Shown: positions 32,432 through 41,452 of the stretch, piece after piece
How positions within the stretch are numbered: position 1 is the first letter of the stretch
How the letters are laid out: each line of letters begins with the position of its first letter
Assembly: GCF_039595935.1 (NCBI RefSeq)
Contig: NZ_JBCNKR010000006.1
Coordinates: 2,204,001 to 2,268,000 of the forward strand
DNA from: Flavobacterium sp.
GTDB lineage: Bacteria; Bacteroidota; Bacteroidia; Flavobacteriales; Flavobacteriaceae
DNA: 64,000 nucleotides
Reading direction: 5' to 3'
Position numbers and translations under genes: made by a program
Notes under the pieces: model-generated
Seen by the model: the letters and a program-made list of their open reading frames with translations, nothing else
What the model was told of the DNA's origin: nothing
The model's database searches: none

Positions 32432-33338
32432 GATTTCTAAGTTTAGATAATTCTATAAACAATTCTTTTTCTTTTTCAGATAATTGAGTTGGAATTTTTA
32501 AGTTGTAGGTTACATACAAATCGCCAAACTGATTTTCCTTTTTGTAGACCGGAAAACCTTTTCCTTTTAATTTGACTTTAGTTCCGGTTTGGGTTTCGGC
32601 AGGAACTTTAATTTTTACTTTTCCATCAAAAGTTTTGATGTTGATTTCTCCGCCCAAAATTGCCGTGTACAAATCAAGATCAACGTTTGAATATAAATTA
32701 TTCCCTTCTCGTTTAAAATCTGAATTATTAGAAATGATAAACGTAATATACAAATCGCCATTTGGCCCTCCGTTTACACCCGCGCCGCCATGTCCGGGAA
32801 TTTTAATAACCTGACCGTTCTCAACTCCGGCCGGAATTGTGATTCGGATATTCTTGCCATTTACAGTCAAACTCTGTTTGTGTGTAGCGTAAGCCGAAGC
32901 CAGATCAAGTTCTAATTCGGCATTAAAATCCTGACCTCTATATTTCGACTGTCCGCGGCTGCTTCGTCCGGAACCATACATCGAATTGAAAAAATCTGAG
33001 AAATCACTTCCTGAAAAATCTCCTCCAAAACCAGAAAAATCCTGATTACTGCTTTGTTGTCTCGAATATTGCGACTGATTTGGGTCGTAACCAGCCTTTT
33101 CAAATTCATCGGCATGTTTCCAGTCTTTTCCGTATTTGTCGTATTTTTTTCGATTTTCAGGGCTGCTTAAAACTTCGTTGGCTTCGTTGATTTCCTTAAA
33201 TTTTTTCTCCGCTTCTTTATCATTCGGATTCAAATCGGGATGATATTTTCGGGCCAGTTTTCTGTATGCTTTTTTAATCTCTGCTTCCGTAGCCGATTTT
33301 GTAACATCTAAAGTTTTATAATAATCAATATAATCCAT
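32424..33338 (-). CDS. cbpA: CbpA/DnaJ-type J-domain protein
   Basis: A 304-residue co-chaperone. Residues about 4-68 form a J domain with the HPD tripeptide (RKLARKYHPDLNPND). A Gly-Phe-Ser-rich linker follows (QDFSGFGGDFSGSDFSDFF), then two C-terminal substrate-binding domains (ITIPAGVENGQVIKIPGHG, DLYTAILGGEINIKTFDG, KLKGKGFP). There is no zinc-finger domain, so it is a CbpA-type rather than a full DnaJ. It works with DnaK. The following gene is its CbpM partner. Confidence 0.92.
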   Translation of the reverse strand: MDYIDYYKTLDVTKSATEAEIKKAYRKLARKYHPDLNPNDKEAEKKFKEINEANEVLSSPENRKKYDKYGKDWKHADEFEKAGYDPNQSQYSRQQSSNQDFSGFGGDFSGSDFSDFFNSMYGSGRSSRGQSKYRGQDFNAELELDLASAYATHKQSLTVNGKNIRITIPAGVENGQVIKIPGHGGAGVNGGPNGDLYITFIISNNSDFKREGNNLYSNVDLDLYTAILGGEINIKTFDGKVKIKVPAETQTGTKVKLKGKGFPVYKKENQFGDLYVTYNLKIPTQLSEKEKELFIELSKLRNHA

Positions 33339-33552
33339 CTTGCTGTATTTTAAGATAAATAATTAGATATTGAAGTTAAGAATAAGTTGTTAAGAATCAA
33401 AATTCTAAAGTAGTTTTAAGTAGAAAAATGACAATAAATCAGAAGAGCTTTGGGATTTGGAATTTTATATATTGAAATTTAATTCTTGAATTTTTGGCAG
33501 GTTTTTTGATTTGCAAATATTAGCCTAATATATTGTTATAATACTCTTAAAG

Positions 33553-33584
33553 TTGTCGAGCCAAACTTATTTATTCTATTTTTG
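33553..33584 (+). promoter_or_regulatory. promoter of the exported protein at 33642
   Basis: TTG (33553-33555), a 21-base gap and TATTTTTG (33577-33584), matching the Bacteroidetes consensus. It lies inside a 303-base gap (33339-33641) in which I see no other feature. The predicted leader is about 54 bases. Confidence 0.6.
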
Positions 33585-33641
33585 TGAAGCTAACCTGAGT
33601 TCTATAAAAAATTATAAAGCCGATTCGATAACCACTTTTCA

Positions 33642-34352
33642 ATGAAGCATATTTTATTTTTCATACTATTTTTTGCAGCTGTAACCGTTTCAGCTCAAAG
33701 TGAATTTGGAACAAAATTCAAGCCTATCCCGGCACCTAAGTTTAGCACAAAGAAAAAAACGCCGATTCCGCAGGTAAAAGATCCTGCAACAGAAACGGCA
33801 GATATGCCAAGTATAAAAACACCCAACGTTTTTGATAATACGAGTATAACTCCAAAATCGCAGCTTCAGGTTGGTGCAGAAAAAAGTAAATTTTCTATGT
33901 ATCAGCAAAACGATTTTGCCAATCCGGGAGATCAGTATGTAGATAAAATGGAAAAGGATTTGGATAAAGCCCTTAAAGATGCAGGTTTAAAAGAAGGCAG
34001 AGGGACTTTAGTAAAATCAAATATTTCGCTGGGAGATTTTAAAACCAAATCAGAATATTTTATTGTAAAATTCCGCGATTTCGGTGCAATCGATGGCGAT
34101 TTAGTAAAAGTATCATCCAATGATGTTGTAATTCAGGAACGAATTTTGTTAGATTCCAATTATAAAGACGTAAAAATAAATTTAACCCAAGGATTTAATA
34201 AACTGGATTTTGAAGCTTTAAATATTGGTGCTTTGGGCGGTAATACTGCCGAAATCAGAGTTTATGACGATAAAGGCCAATTGGTTACAAATGATTATTG
34301 GAACAATCTTGCCGCAGGATTTAGAGCGACGATTATTGTTACGAAAGAGTAA
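33642..34352 (+). CDS. exported protein of unknown function
   Basis: A 236-residue protein with a signal peptide (MKHILFFILFFAAVTVSA|Q). The first 80 residues are Pro-, Lys- and Ser-rich and look disordered (FKPIPAPKFSTKKKTPIPQ). The rest has an acidic helical patch (YVDKMEKDLDKALKDAGLK) and a strand-rich C-terminal domain (SEYFIVKFRDFGAIDGDLVKV, LNIGALGGNTAEIRVYDDKG, then GFRATIIVTKE) that resembles a small beta-sandwich of envelope proteins. Family not recognised. The promoter at 33553-33584 suggests it is transcribed alone. Confidence 0.8.
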   Translation: MKHILFFILFFAAVTVSAQSEFGTKFKPIPAPKFSTKKKTPIPQVKDPATETADMPSIKTPNVFDNTSITPKSQLQVGAEKSKFSMYQQNDFANPGDQYVDKMEKDLDKALKDAGLKEGRGTLVKSNISLGDFKTKSEYFIVKFRDFGAIDGDLVKVSSNDVVIQERILLDSNYKDVKINLTQGFNKLDFEALNIGALGGNTAEIRVYDDKGQLVTNDYWNNLAAGFRATIIVTKE

Positions 34353-34362
34353 TTTTTTTTAG

Positions 34363-34479
34363 AGATACTAAGGTTCTAAGATGCTAAGTTTTTTCTCAGC
34401 TTCTTAGAACCTTATCATTTTAAATTAAGATTCTAAAAAAACTTAGAACCTTAGCAGCTCAGCACCTTAGAACCTCAGA
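34363..34479. repeat. CTAAGGTTCTAAG inverted repeat
   Basis: CTAAGGTTCTAAG (34368-34380) pairs with its exact complement (34442-34454). Between and around are further CTTAG/CTAAG words (GATGCTAAG, CTTCTTAGAACCTTATC, AGCACCTTAGAACCTCAG). It lies between convergent genes and may end transcription. Confidence 0.6.
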
Positions 34480-35007
34480 TTAAAACGGATCTGCAGTAAC
34501 CTTAAACTTCATATCTGCTTTTACAGTTACATCTTGCGTAAGTGTTTCTTTAAGCGTAACCTGAGTTCTGATTTTATATTTATCAGCTTTAATATATTGA
34601 TCTAGTTTTTTATCTGTACAAATCAAATCGATTGCATTTGAAGATGTATTAATATTGTCCTGATAAGCCAATTCAATTTCATTAGAATCTGTTGTAGAAA
34701 TATACAAGTGAATTGATTTTAAAAAGGTAAAGTTTTTGTCAGAAGGATCAGAAATGGTAAGTTTAAGCGATCTGATTTTTACATCCTTTACCAAACTAGC
34801 TTTAGTTTTATTGTTTTCAAATTCGGCAGAAGAATTTGTGGTAACCTCCGGAGTGATTATTTCCGTTGGTAAATTAAGCGGAGATGTACTTTTAATTTTA
34901 ATCGAAGCATCGTTCGAAATAGTAAAAGTCAATAAATCATCAACAGCATTACAAGAAGAAAAAAAGATCGACAAGAATGCAGTCAGGGCAATAAATTTTA
35001 ATTTCAT
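34480..35007 (-). CDS. lipoprotein of unknown function
   Basis: A 175-residue protein with a lipoprotein signal and Cys19 (FFSSC). The mature part is beta-rich and Lys/Thr/Ser-rich: LLTFTISNDASIKIKSTSP, ASLVKDVKIRSLKLTISDPS, KSIHLYISTTDSNEIELAYQ, then YKIRTQVTLKETLTQDVTVK and a last strand MKFKVTADPF. The alternating-strand pattern is like LEA14-type or small immunoglobulin-like lipoproteins, but the family is not recognised. It is bounded by CTAAG-type repeats on both sides. Confidence 0.75.
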   Translation of the reverse strand: MKLKFIALTAFLSIFFSSCNAVDDLLTFTISNDASIKIKSTSPLNLPTEIITPEVTTNSSAEFENNKTKASLVKDVKIRSLKLTISDPSDKNFTFLKSIHLYISTTDSNEIELAYQDNINTSSNAIDLICTDKKLDQYIKADKYKIRTQVTLKETLTQDVTVKADMKFKVTADPF

Positions 35008-35063
35008 AGTTAAATTTTAAATGGGTTTTCGTTATGTACGAAATAAAATGGTTTTTAGATTTA

Positions 35064-35155
35064 AGCTTCTAAGTTTCTAAGGCGCTAAGATGCTAAGTTT
35101 TTTTAGATTTTGAAACATAAAATCTCAGAATCTCAGAATCTTAGAACCTTAGCGT
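35064..35155. repeat. CTAAG-type low-complexity repeat
   Basis: Repeated words AAGTTTCTAAGG, GCTAAGATGCTAAG and, inverted, CTTAGAACCTTAGCG. Same family as 34363-34479. Noncoding, between the lipoprotein and guaA. Confidence 0.5.
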
Positions 35156-35187
35156 CTTTTGATTTAAAAAAAATCAAAAATCAATTT

Positions 35188-35216
35188 TTGAATTTCGAAT
35201 ATAAAAAGTACTTTTG
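35188..35216 (+). promoter_or_regulatory. guaA promoter with predicted leaderless start
   Basis: TTG (35188-35190), an 18-base gap and TACTTTTG (35209-35216). The -7 element ends only three bases (CGC) before ATG 35220. If transcription starts four bases after the last base of TACTTTTG, as the element's name implies, the first transcribed base is the A of the start codon. Confidence 0.6.
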
Positions 35217-35219
35217 CGC

Positions 35220-36749
35220 ATGCAACACAACGTACTTATTTTAGATTTCGGATCGCAATATACACAGCTTATTGCGCGTAGAGTTCGCGAATTAAATATA
35301 TTCTGCGAAATTTTTCCTTACAATCACATTCCAAGTGATTTATCAAGTTATAAAGCCGTAATTTTAGGAGGAAGCCCTTTCTCTGTAAGAGGAGAAGATG
35401 CACCGCATCCTGATTTATCGCAAATTAGAGGTAAAATGCCTTTGCTTGCCGTTTGTTACGGAGCGCAGTATTTAGCGCATTTCAGCGGTGGAGAAGTAGC
35501 AGCTTCAAACACCAGAGAATACGGAAGAGCCAACTTGTCTTATATTAAAGAAGGAGAAACTTTCTTTGAAGGAGTTTCAGAAAACAGTCAGGTTTGGATG
35601 AGCCATAGCGATAGTATCAAAGCACTTCCAACAAATGCTGTAAAATTAGCAAGCACGCATGACGTAGAATACGCAGCTTACAAAATCGAAGGCGAAACTA
35701 CTTATGCAATTCAATATCACCCAGAGGTTTACCATTCAACTGACGGTAAAAAAATGCTGGAAAACTTCTTAGTAAAAATTGCTGAAGTTCCTCAAAACTT
35801 TACTCCAAATGCTTTCGTTGACGAAATGGTAGCAGAATTAAAAGAAAAACTAGGAAACGATAAAGTGGTTCTTGGTTTGTCTGGAGGAGTAGATTCTACT
35901 GTAGCTGCAGTTTTATTAAACAAAGCAATCGGACAAAATTTATATTGCATCTTCGTAAATAACGGACTTTTGCGTAAAAACGAATTCCAAAATGTATTAG
36001 ATCAATACAAAGGAATGGGATTAAATGTAAAAGGTGTCGATGCAGGAGATCGTTTCCTTGGCGAATTAGCGGGAATTAGTGATCCAGAAACAAAACGTAA
36101 AACAATTGGTCGTGTATTTATCGAAGTTTTTGATGATGAATCACACTTATTAGAAGACGTAAAATGGTTAGCGCAGGGAACAATTTACCCAGACGTTATC
36201 GAATCTGTTTCGGTAAAAGGACCATCTGCAACTATTAAATCGCACCACAACGTTGGTGGATTGCCGGATTATATGAAATTAAAAATTGTAGAACCACTTA
36301 GAATGCTTTTTAAAGATGAAGTACGAAGAGTAGGTGCTACTTTAGGAATAGATCCTGAATTATTAGGAAGACATCCTTTCCCGGGACCAGGATTGTCAAT
36401 CAGAATTTTGGGAGACATTACGCCTGAGAAAGTTAGAATTTTACAAGATGTTGATTCTGTTTTTATTGAAGGATTAAAATCTTGGGGATTATATGATAAA
36501 GTTTGGCAGGCTGGAGCAATTTTGCTTCCTGTAAATTCTGTTGGAGTTATGGGCGATGAGCGTACGTACGAAAAAGTAGTAGCGCTTAGAGCAGTAGAAT
36601 CAACAGACGGTATGACTGCTGACTGGGTTCATTTACCTTACGACTTCCTGATGAAAGTTTCAAACGACATTATCAACAAGGTAAAAGGCGTGAACCGTGT
36701 AGTTTACGATATAAGTTCAAAACCACCTGCAACAATTGAGTGGGAATAG
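35220..36749 (+). CDS. guaA: GMP synthase (glutamine-hydrolysing)
   Basis: A 509-residue protein that converts XMP to GMP with glutamine and ATP. Residues about 1-190 are the class I amidotransferase: VLILDFGSQYTQLIARRVRE, LAVCYGAQYLAHFSGG (catalytic Cys) and AIQYHPEVYHS. Then the ATP pyrophosphatase VVLGLSGGVDSTVAAVLL and the C-terminal dimerisation domain with GRHPFPGPGLSIRILGD and SKPPATIEWE. ATG 35220 is the right start because ILDFGSQ must follow closely; the only earlier in-frame start candidate is a TTG inside the -7 element. The hairpin at 36761 ends it. Confidence 0.96.
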   Translation: MQHNVLILDFGSQYTQLIARRVRELNIFCEIFPYNHIPSDLSSYKAVILGGSPFSVRGEDAPHPDLSQIRGKMPLLAVCYGAQYLAHFSGGEVAASNTREYGRANLSYIKEGETFFEGVSENSQVWMSHSDSIKALPTNAVKLASTHDVEYAAYKIEGETTYAIQYHPEVYHSTDGKKMLENFLVKIAEVPQNFTPNAFVDEMVAELKEKLGNDKVVLGLSGGVDSTVAAVLLNKAIGQNLYCIFVNNGLLRKNEFQNVLDQYKGMGLNVKGVDAGDRFLGELAGISDPETKRKTIGRVFIEVFDDESHLLEDVKWLAQGTIYPDVIESVSVKGPSATIKSHHNVGGLPDYMKLKIVEPLRMLFKDEVRRVGATLGIDPELLGRHPFPGPGLSIRILGDITPEKVRILQDVDSVFIEGLKSWGLYDKVWQAGAILLPVNSVGVMGDERTYEKVVALRAVESTDGMTADWVHLPYDFLMKVSNDIINKVKGVNRVVYDISSKPPATIEWE

Positions 36750-36760
36750 TATTATTTTTA

Positions 36761-36796
36761 AAATTAAGGTCTTACATTTGTAAGGCCTTAATTTTT
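36761..36796 (+). terminator. terminator of guaA
   Basis: 15-base stem AAATTAAGGTCTTAC/GTAAGGCCTTAATTT (36761-36775 with 36780-36794), one T-G wobble, loop ATTT, followed by T-run. Confidence 0.85.
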
Positions 36797-36811
36797 TATA
36801 ACCTACTATTT

Positions 36812-38713
36812 ATGAGAGAACTTTTAACGATTTCTCTTGTGTTTATTTTGTCTTTTAACAAAATAGCTGCGCAAGATTCAATTATTGAGCACAAGATTCA
36901 AAAAGGGGAAACCGCTTATTTTATAGCTCAAAAGTATAAGGTTTCTGTAGATGAGATTTATAAACTCAACCCCGAATCGCAAAGCGGAATCAAAGACAAC
37001 CAAATTATTAAGATTCCGGTTCATTCTCCACAAAAAATAAATCAGGATCAGCAAAATATTCACATTGTTGCTGAAAAAGAAACATTATACGGTTTATCAA
37101 AAAAATATAATGTTACGGTTGAAGCTCTTCAAAATGCAAACCCAATTCTGGCAAACGGACTTCAGGTTGGACAGGAATTAGTTATTCCGCAGGTTTCAAA
37201 TTCTCCTAAAACAGAAAGTGCATCTTCTCCAAAAACAACCCATTTAGTTGCGGCCAAAGAATCTTTGTTTAGTATTGCCAGACAATACAATGTTTCAGTT
37301 CAGGATTTAGAAAATCTCAACAAAGATATTTTGATTAACGGTTTGCAGATTGGCCAGACCATTTCAATTCCAAATAAAAGAAAAACGCTGGACGGAAGAG
37401 TTCGTGTGATTAATCAGGAAACGATTTTTCATGTAGTTGAACCAAAAGAAACTAAATTTTCGATTTCTAAAAAATACGGAATTACAATCGAACAGCTGGA
37501 ATCTCAAAATCCGGAAATTGTAAACGGATTAATTGTTGGAAACAAACTGGCTATCAATACAAAAGCAATAAAACCAGCCAACGAAAGTGAAGAATTAATG
37601 CTGGCTCTTGCCGAAAAACAGGTTGTGGTTGAAAAAACAAAAGCCAAAACGGTTGAAATCGAAGATTTAAAAGACAGATTGGTTGTTCAGAAAGAAATGA
37701 ACGAGAAAATTATAAAAATTAATGATCTGAAAGTTAATTTGAATGATATGAACGGTTCTAAAGAAAACTCAGTCGAAAAACTGCGATTGGTTTTAGAAGC
37801 AAATAAAAATGTTCAGGATATTTTAATGGCAAAATTAGATTCATTGGTAAATACCATGAACAATGATTTAGTTGAATTAAAACGAATGGATATTTTGAAT
37901 GTGGATGAATCTAAGCGTTTGGAAAAACAATCTTACGAAAGTATTGGAAAAACCAGTGAATTATCTTCTCAATTGAAAAAGGAACTGGCAGAAAATCGAA
38001 AAGCCTACGCCGGTTTAATGAATAAAGTGGAGAAAATTGCCGTTGAAGAAAATCAGGAGTACAAAAAGAAAATCCGCGAAAGCGAAAAAAATAACAATGT
38101 AACTTCAATTCAGCAAAGACTTTCATTAGAAGAAATCAAACGCTATAAAATTGAACAGGAACAAGGCGATGCCAAAAATCAGGCCTTAATTTCTAAAATA
38201 GATTCACTAGATACTCAAAAACAAATAGAAGTAAAACGTCATATTAGTAAAGCTTCTTACTACAGTATGGAAGCAAGAAAATTTGACGATAAAGTAGCTT
38301 TAATGAAACTGAAAAAATATCAGGATGAAGCCATTAAAAAAGCATCTCCAGCAGAAAAATCAAAAGCAGTTTCAATAGAAGAAATGCGTCGTGAACTAAA
38401 AGAAAATCCATTTAAAAATGAGAAAAATGTAAGTATTGAAGTTTATGATAATCTTAAAGAAGTTTCAAACGGGTATTACTTAGTTTTAGGTATATTTACA
38501 GACGCAGTACCGAGAGATAAGCTAATTATGAAACTTATTGATTCTGGCGATTTTAACGCTAGTTTTTTCTTTAATGTAAACAGTCTTTCTTATTATGTTT
38601 ATTCAGATAGATTCCAAAATATGGAAGAAGTTTTGTACCAATGCAAGAAAAAGGAAGAAGATGAGTTATATAAAAATATCATTATTGCCAAATTAGAAGT
38701 TGATCTTCGATAA
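36812..38713 (+). CDS. exported LysM protein with coiled coil
   Basis: A 633-residue protein. ATG 36812 starts a signal peptide (MRELLTISLVFILSFNKIAA|Q); an upstream in-frame start would run through the guaA terminator. Four LysM modules fill residues about 24-260, each with the form YxVxxGETxxxIAxxYxVxxxxLxxxNP: KIQKGETAYFIAQKYKVSVDE, VAEKETLYGLSKKYNVTVEA, VAAKESLFSIARQYNVSVQD, VEPKETKFSISKKYGITIEQ. The middle (about 270-530) is a long charged coiled coil. The last 100 residues (SNGYYLVLGIFTDAVPRDKL, NVNSLSYYVYSDRF) look like a SPOR-type peptidoglycan-binding tail. Probably an envelope protein that binds peptidoglycan at both ends. Confidence 0.85.
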   Translation: MRELLTISLVFILSFNKIAAQDSIIEHKIQKGETAYFIAQKYKVSVDEIYKLNPESQSGIKDNQIIKIPVHSPQKINQDQQNIHIVAEKETLYGLSKKYNVTVEALQNANPILANGLQVGQELVIPQVSNSPKTESASSPKTTHLVAAKESLFSIARQYNVSVQDLENLNKDILINGLQIGQTISIPNKRKTLDGRVRVINQETIFHVVEPKETKFSISKKYGITIEQLESQNPEIVNGLIVGNKLAINTKAIKPANESEELMLALAEKQVVVEKTKAKTVEIEDLKDRLVVQKEMNEKIIKINDLKVNLNDMNGSKENSVEKLRLVLEANKNVQDILMAKLDSLVNTMNNDLVELKRMDILNVDESKRLEKQSYESIGKTSELSSQLKKELAENRKAYAGLMNKVEKIAVEENQEYKKKIRESEKNNNVTSIQQRLSLEEIKRYKIEQEQGDAKNQALISKIDSLDTQKQIEVKRHISKASYYSMEARKFDDKVALMKLKKYQDEAIKKASPAEKSKAVSIEEMRRELKENPFKNEKNVSIEVYDNLKEVSNGYYLVLGIFTDAVPRDKLIMKLIDSGDFNASFFFNVNSLSYYVYSDRFQNMEEVLYQCKKKEEDELYKNIIIAKLEVDLR

Positions 38714-38807
38714 TTTTTTGGATGAACTGGCAAATGGCGTGAATCTTGTATGAGAGAAATTAGTATCTTATTTTTGAATTGAAATTAAAATTGTTTAAGT
38801 CTTATTT

Positions 38808-40916
38808 ATGAAATATTATTCAACATTATTTTTACTTGTTTTTTTTGTAACCTGTTCTGCTTTTTCACAAGGGAAAGCGATAAAATACACGGTTTCAAGT
38901 GGAGAAACGGTTAACCAGATTGCTCAAAAATTTAAGGTTACGCCTTTTGATATTTACGAATTAAATCCGGACGCAAGAAATGGCGTAAAACCAAATACCG
39001 TTTTGCTGATCCCGACAGGAAAAAGTACTGATAAAAAAGAAACAGCTGCAAAATCGACAAGTAGCTCGAAATCGACAACGCATGAAGTTCAGCCAAAAGA
39101 AACCTTATATGGTATTGAAAAAAAATATGGACTTACAGACGAAGCCTTAAAAGCGGCAAATCCGTTTTTGGTGACAGACGGTTTACAGCCAGGTCAAACC
39201 TTGACAATTCCGGGAAAAGGATCTGTGGCAAAACCAGCTGCGACATCTGAAAAAAAGAAAGAAAAAGGCGCTGAAAAATATGTTTTTCATGATGTTCAGC
39301 CAAAGGAAACTAAATTTGGAATTGCCAAACAATACGGAATTTCGGTTGAAGAATTAGAGAAAAAAAATCCTGAAATTGTTTCAAGTTTACCAGTCGGATA
39401 TAGATTGACCATAAAAGGAACTGCTCCTAAAACAGATAATCCTGCACCGGCTGCAGTTGCAAAAACTGAAGAACCTAAGAAAGCTGCTGAATCTAAAAAA
39501 GCAGTTTCGTATATGGAATATCAGGTAAAACCAAAAGAGACTTTTTATAGTTTAGGAAGAGTTTTCCATTTATCACAAGAAGAATTAGTGGCTTTAAACC
39601 CGTCACTTTCAGAAGGAGTAAAAGAAGGAATGGTTTTAAAAGTTCCTGCCGGATATGTTGCGCCGCAGCCAATTGTGGCACAGTCTCAGCCAACTGAAAA
39701 AACAGTACAAACTTCTGTAGAAAAGCCAGTTGAAAAAGCGGTTGAAAGGCCTGTTGAAACCAGCGGCGGAGGAATTAAAATTGTAGATAAAGTAAAATCT
39801 GAAACCGTTTCTGCAGATCCTGAAATTGTTGAATTGACTAAGAAAAGAGGACAAAACGAACGTAAAAAAGTGGTTTTATTACTTCCGTTTAATTTAGCAA
39901 AATTGCAAAGCGACACTACTGGAATGGCTGCACGTTTAAAAACAGATAAGTTTTTAAATATGACGCTTGATTTTTATTCTGGAGCTATGATGGCGATTGA
40001 TTCGGCTAAAACATTAAAACTGCCAATTGATGTTTCTATTTACGACTCACAGGAAACTAAAACAACATCAAATATTTCAAGTTTAATTGCACAAAATAAG
40101 TTGCAGGATGCTGATGCTGTTGTTGGACCGTTTTATCAAAACAATGCTGAGTCTACTGCAAATTCACTTCGTTTGTATAATGTTCCGGTTATTTCTCCAT
40201 TATCAAAAGATGTTGCAAATCCTATCGATAATTTATATCAAACAATACCTTCAAATGATGTAGTTAGAAATGCGATTTTTGATTATATGCGTGCTAAAAA
40301 TGGAAATATTGTAGCTGTTGTTGACAAGAAAAAAGAATCAGTTATCAGTTATATAAAACAAAACCAAAAAGGAGTTGTTTTTGCTGGTTTGACAGAGGCC
40401 GGAGGCTTAGATGTTGCTAATTTAAAAAGCTTGTTACTGCCAACACGTATGAATTATGTCGTGATGGAAACGGGAAATACAGCGATGATAAAAAGTGTAA
40501 TCAAAGCATTGATCGATTCACAAAAAACATGTCAGGTACAATTGGTAATTTTAGAACCAAACAGTACATTGGATACTGATGAAATTAATTTTGATAATTT
40601 AGTACAGTTGAAATTAATGTATCCATCGGTTACCCGAGACAGCGACGATCAGACGGTTTCGATCTTTAAAAAAGAATATAAACTGAAAAATAAAGTAAAT
40701 CCAAATACTTATGCAACAAGAGGTTTTGACGTAACTTTTGATACGATGATGCGTTTGGTTCAGGGAAAAACTTATCAGGAGACAACTGATTTAATGACAA
40801 CACAACAGGTTGACAATAAATTTCAATTCTATAAAAAAGAAGATGGGGGACACGCAAATAAAGGTGTCTATATTTTATATTACGATTCAGACTTAACTTT
40901 AAAAGAAGCAAATTAA
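38808..40916 (+). CDS. LysM protein with periplasmic-binding-protein-like domain
   Basis: A 702-residue exported protein with a signal peptide (CSAFS|QG). Four LysM modules: VSSGETVNQIAQKFKVTPFD, VQPKETLYGIEKKYGLTDEA, VQPKETKFGIAKQYGISVEE and VKPKETFYSLGRVFHLSQEE, with Ala-Lys-Pro linkers. From about residue 345 a type 1 periplasmic binding fold follows (KVVLLLPFNLAKLQSDTTGM, DADAVVGPFYQNNAESTANSL, NVPVISPLSKDV). That layout recalls LpoA-like activators of cell-wall synthases and amino acid ABC binding domains; which one is unclear. Follows the other LysM gene by 94 bases; the OsmC gene start overlaps its stop by one base. Confidence 0.85.
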   Translation: MKYYSTLFLLVFFVTCSAFSQGKAIKYTVSSGETVNQIAQKFKVTPFDIYELNPDARNGVKPNTVLLIPTGKSTDKKETAAKSTSSSKSTTHEVQPKETLYGIEKKYGLTDEALKAANPFLVTDGLQPGQTLTIPGKGSVAKPAATSEKKKEKGAEKYVFHDVQPKETKFGIAKQYGISVEELEKKNPEIVSSLPVGYRLTIKGTAPKTDNPAPAAVAKTEEPKKAAESKKAVSYMEYQVKPKETFYSLGRVFHLSQEELVALNPSLSEGVKEGMVLKVPAGYVAPQPIVAQSQPTEKTVQTSVEKPVEKAVERPVETSGGGIKIVDKVKSETVSADPEIVELTKKRGQNERKKVVLLLPFNLAKLQSDTTGMAARLKTDKFLNMTLDFYSGAMMAIDSAKTLKLPIDVSIYDSQETKTTSNISSLIAQNKLQDADAVVGPFYQNNAESTANSLRLYNVPVISPLSKDVANPIDNLYQTIPSNDVVRNAIFDYMRAKNGNIVAVVDKKKESVISYIKQNQKGVVFAGLTEAGGLDVANLKSLLLPTRMNYVVMETGNTAMIKSVIKALIDSQKTCQVQLVILEPNSTLDTDEINFDNLVQLKLMYPSVTRDSDDQTVSIFKKEYKLKNKVNPNTYATRGFDVTFDTMMRLVQGKTYQETTDLMTTQQVDNKFQFYKKEDGGHANKGVYILYYDSDLTLKEAN

Positions 40917-41317
40917 TGACATCAAAAGTAACCTACTTAGGCGATCTAAGAACAAGTTCAATTCATATACAATCAGGAAGTGAAATCATTTCTGATGCAC
41001 CTTTAGATAATAACGGAAAAGGAGAAGCTTTTTCTCCTACAGATACTGTAGCAAATGCGTTAGCAAGCTGTATGTTTACCATTATGGGAATTAAAGCCCG
41101 TGATTTAAATGTAGAATTAACCGGTTCTACTGCAGAAGTAACCAAAATTATGAATGCCGAGCCTCGCAGAATTGGAGCAATAGAAGTTGTTTTTGAATTA
41201 GAAAGCAATGCTGATGAAAAAAGCAGAATTATCCTGGAACGTGCGGCGATGACTTGTCCGGTATTTTTGAGCTTAAGTTCAGAAATAGAAAAGAAGATTT
41301 CATTTAATTGGAAATAA
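40916..41317 (+). CDS. OsmC-family protein
   Basis: A 133-residue protein of the OsmC/Ohr group of thiol-dependent peroxide reductases. Landmarks: SSIHIQSGSEIISDAPLDNNG, FSPTDTVANALASCMFTIMGI (first redox Cys) and ERAAMTCPVFLSLSSEI (second redox Cys). The spacing and the C-terminal MTCPVFLSL fit OsmC/YhfA rather than Ohr. The start ATG overlaps the stop of the LysM/binding-protein gene, so translation is coupled. Confidence 0.9.
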   Translation: MTSKVTYLGDLRTSSIHIQSGSEIISDAPLDNNGKGEAFSPTDTVANALASCMFTIMGIKARDLNVELTGSTAEVTKIMNAEPRRIGAIEVVFELESNADEKSRIILERAAMTCPVFLSLSSEIEKKISFNWK

Positions 41318-41339
41318 TATTTAATTCCTATATTTTTTT

Positions 41340-41369
41340 AAAAGCCGTCAATTTTGACGGCTTTTCTTT
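41340..41369 (+). terminator. terminator after OsmC gene
   Basis: 12-base stem AAAAGCCGTCAA/TTGACGGCTTTT (41340-41351 with 41354-41365), 2-base loop, then T-rich tract. Confidence 0.88.
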
Positions 41370-41417
41370 TGGTATTTCCTAAAAGTTCAAAAATTAACAA
41401 AATATTCATATCAATTT

Positions 41418-41449
41418 TTGGTTCTTAAAAATATAATGAAGTATCTTTG
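41418..41449 (+). promoter_or_regulatory. strong promoter with no gene directly behind it
   Basis: TTG (41418-41420), a 21-base gap and TATCTTTG (41442-41449), an exact consensus match. The nearest large gene starts only at 41750, 297 bases after the predicted start. Confidence 0.6.
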
Positions 41450-41452
41450 TCT

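Noticed and set aside
35214..35219. TTG start of guaA at 35214
   Set aside because: It lies inside the -7 promoter element, and ATG 35220 fits the conserved N-terminus.
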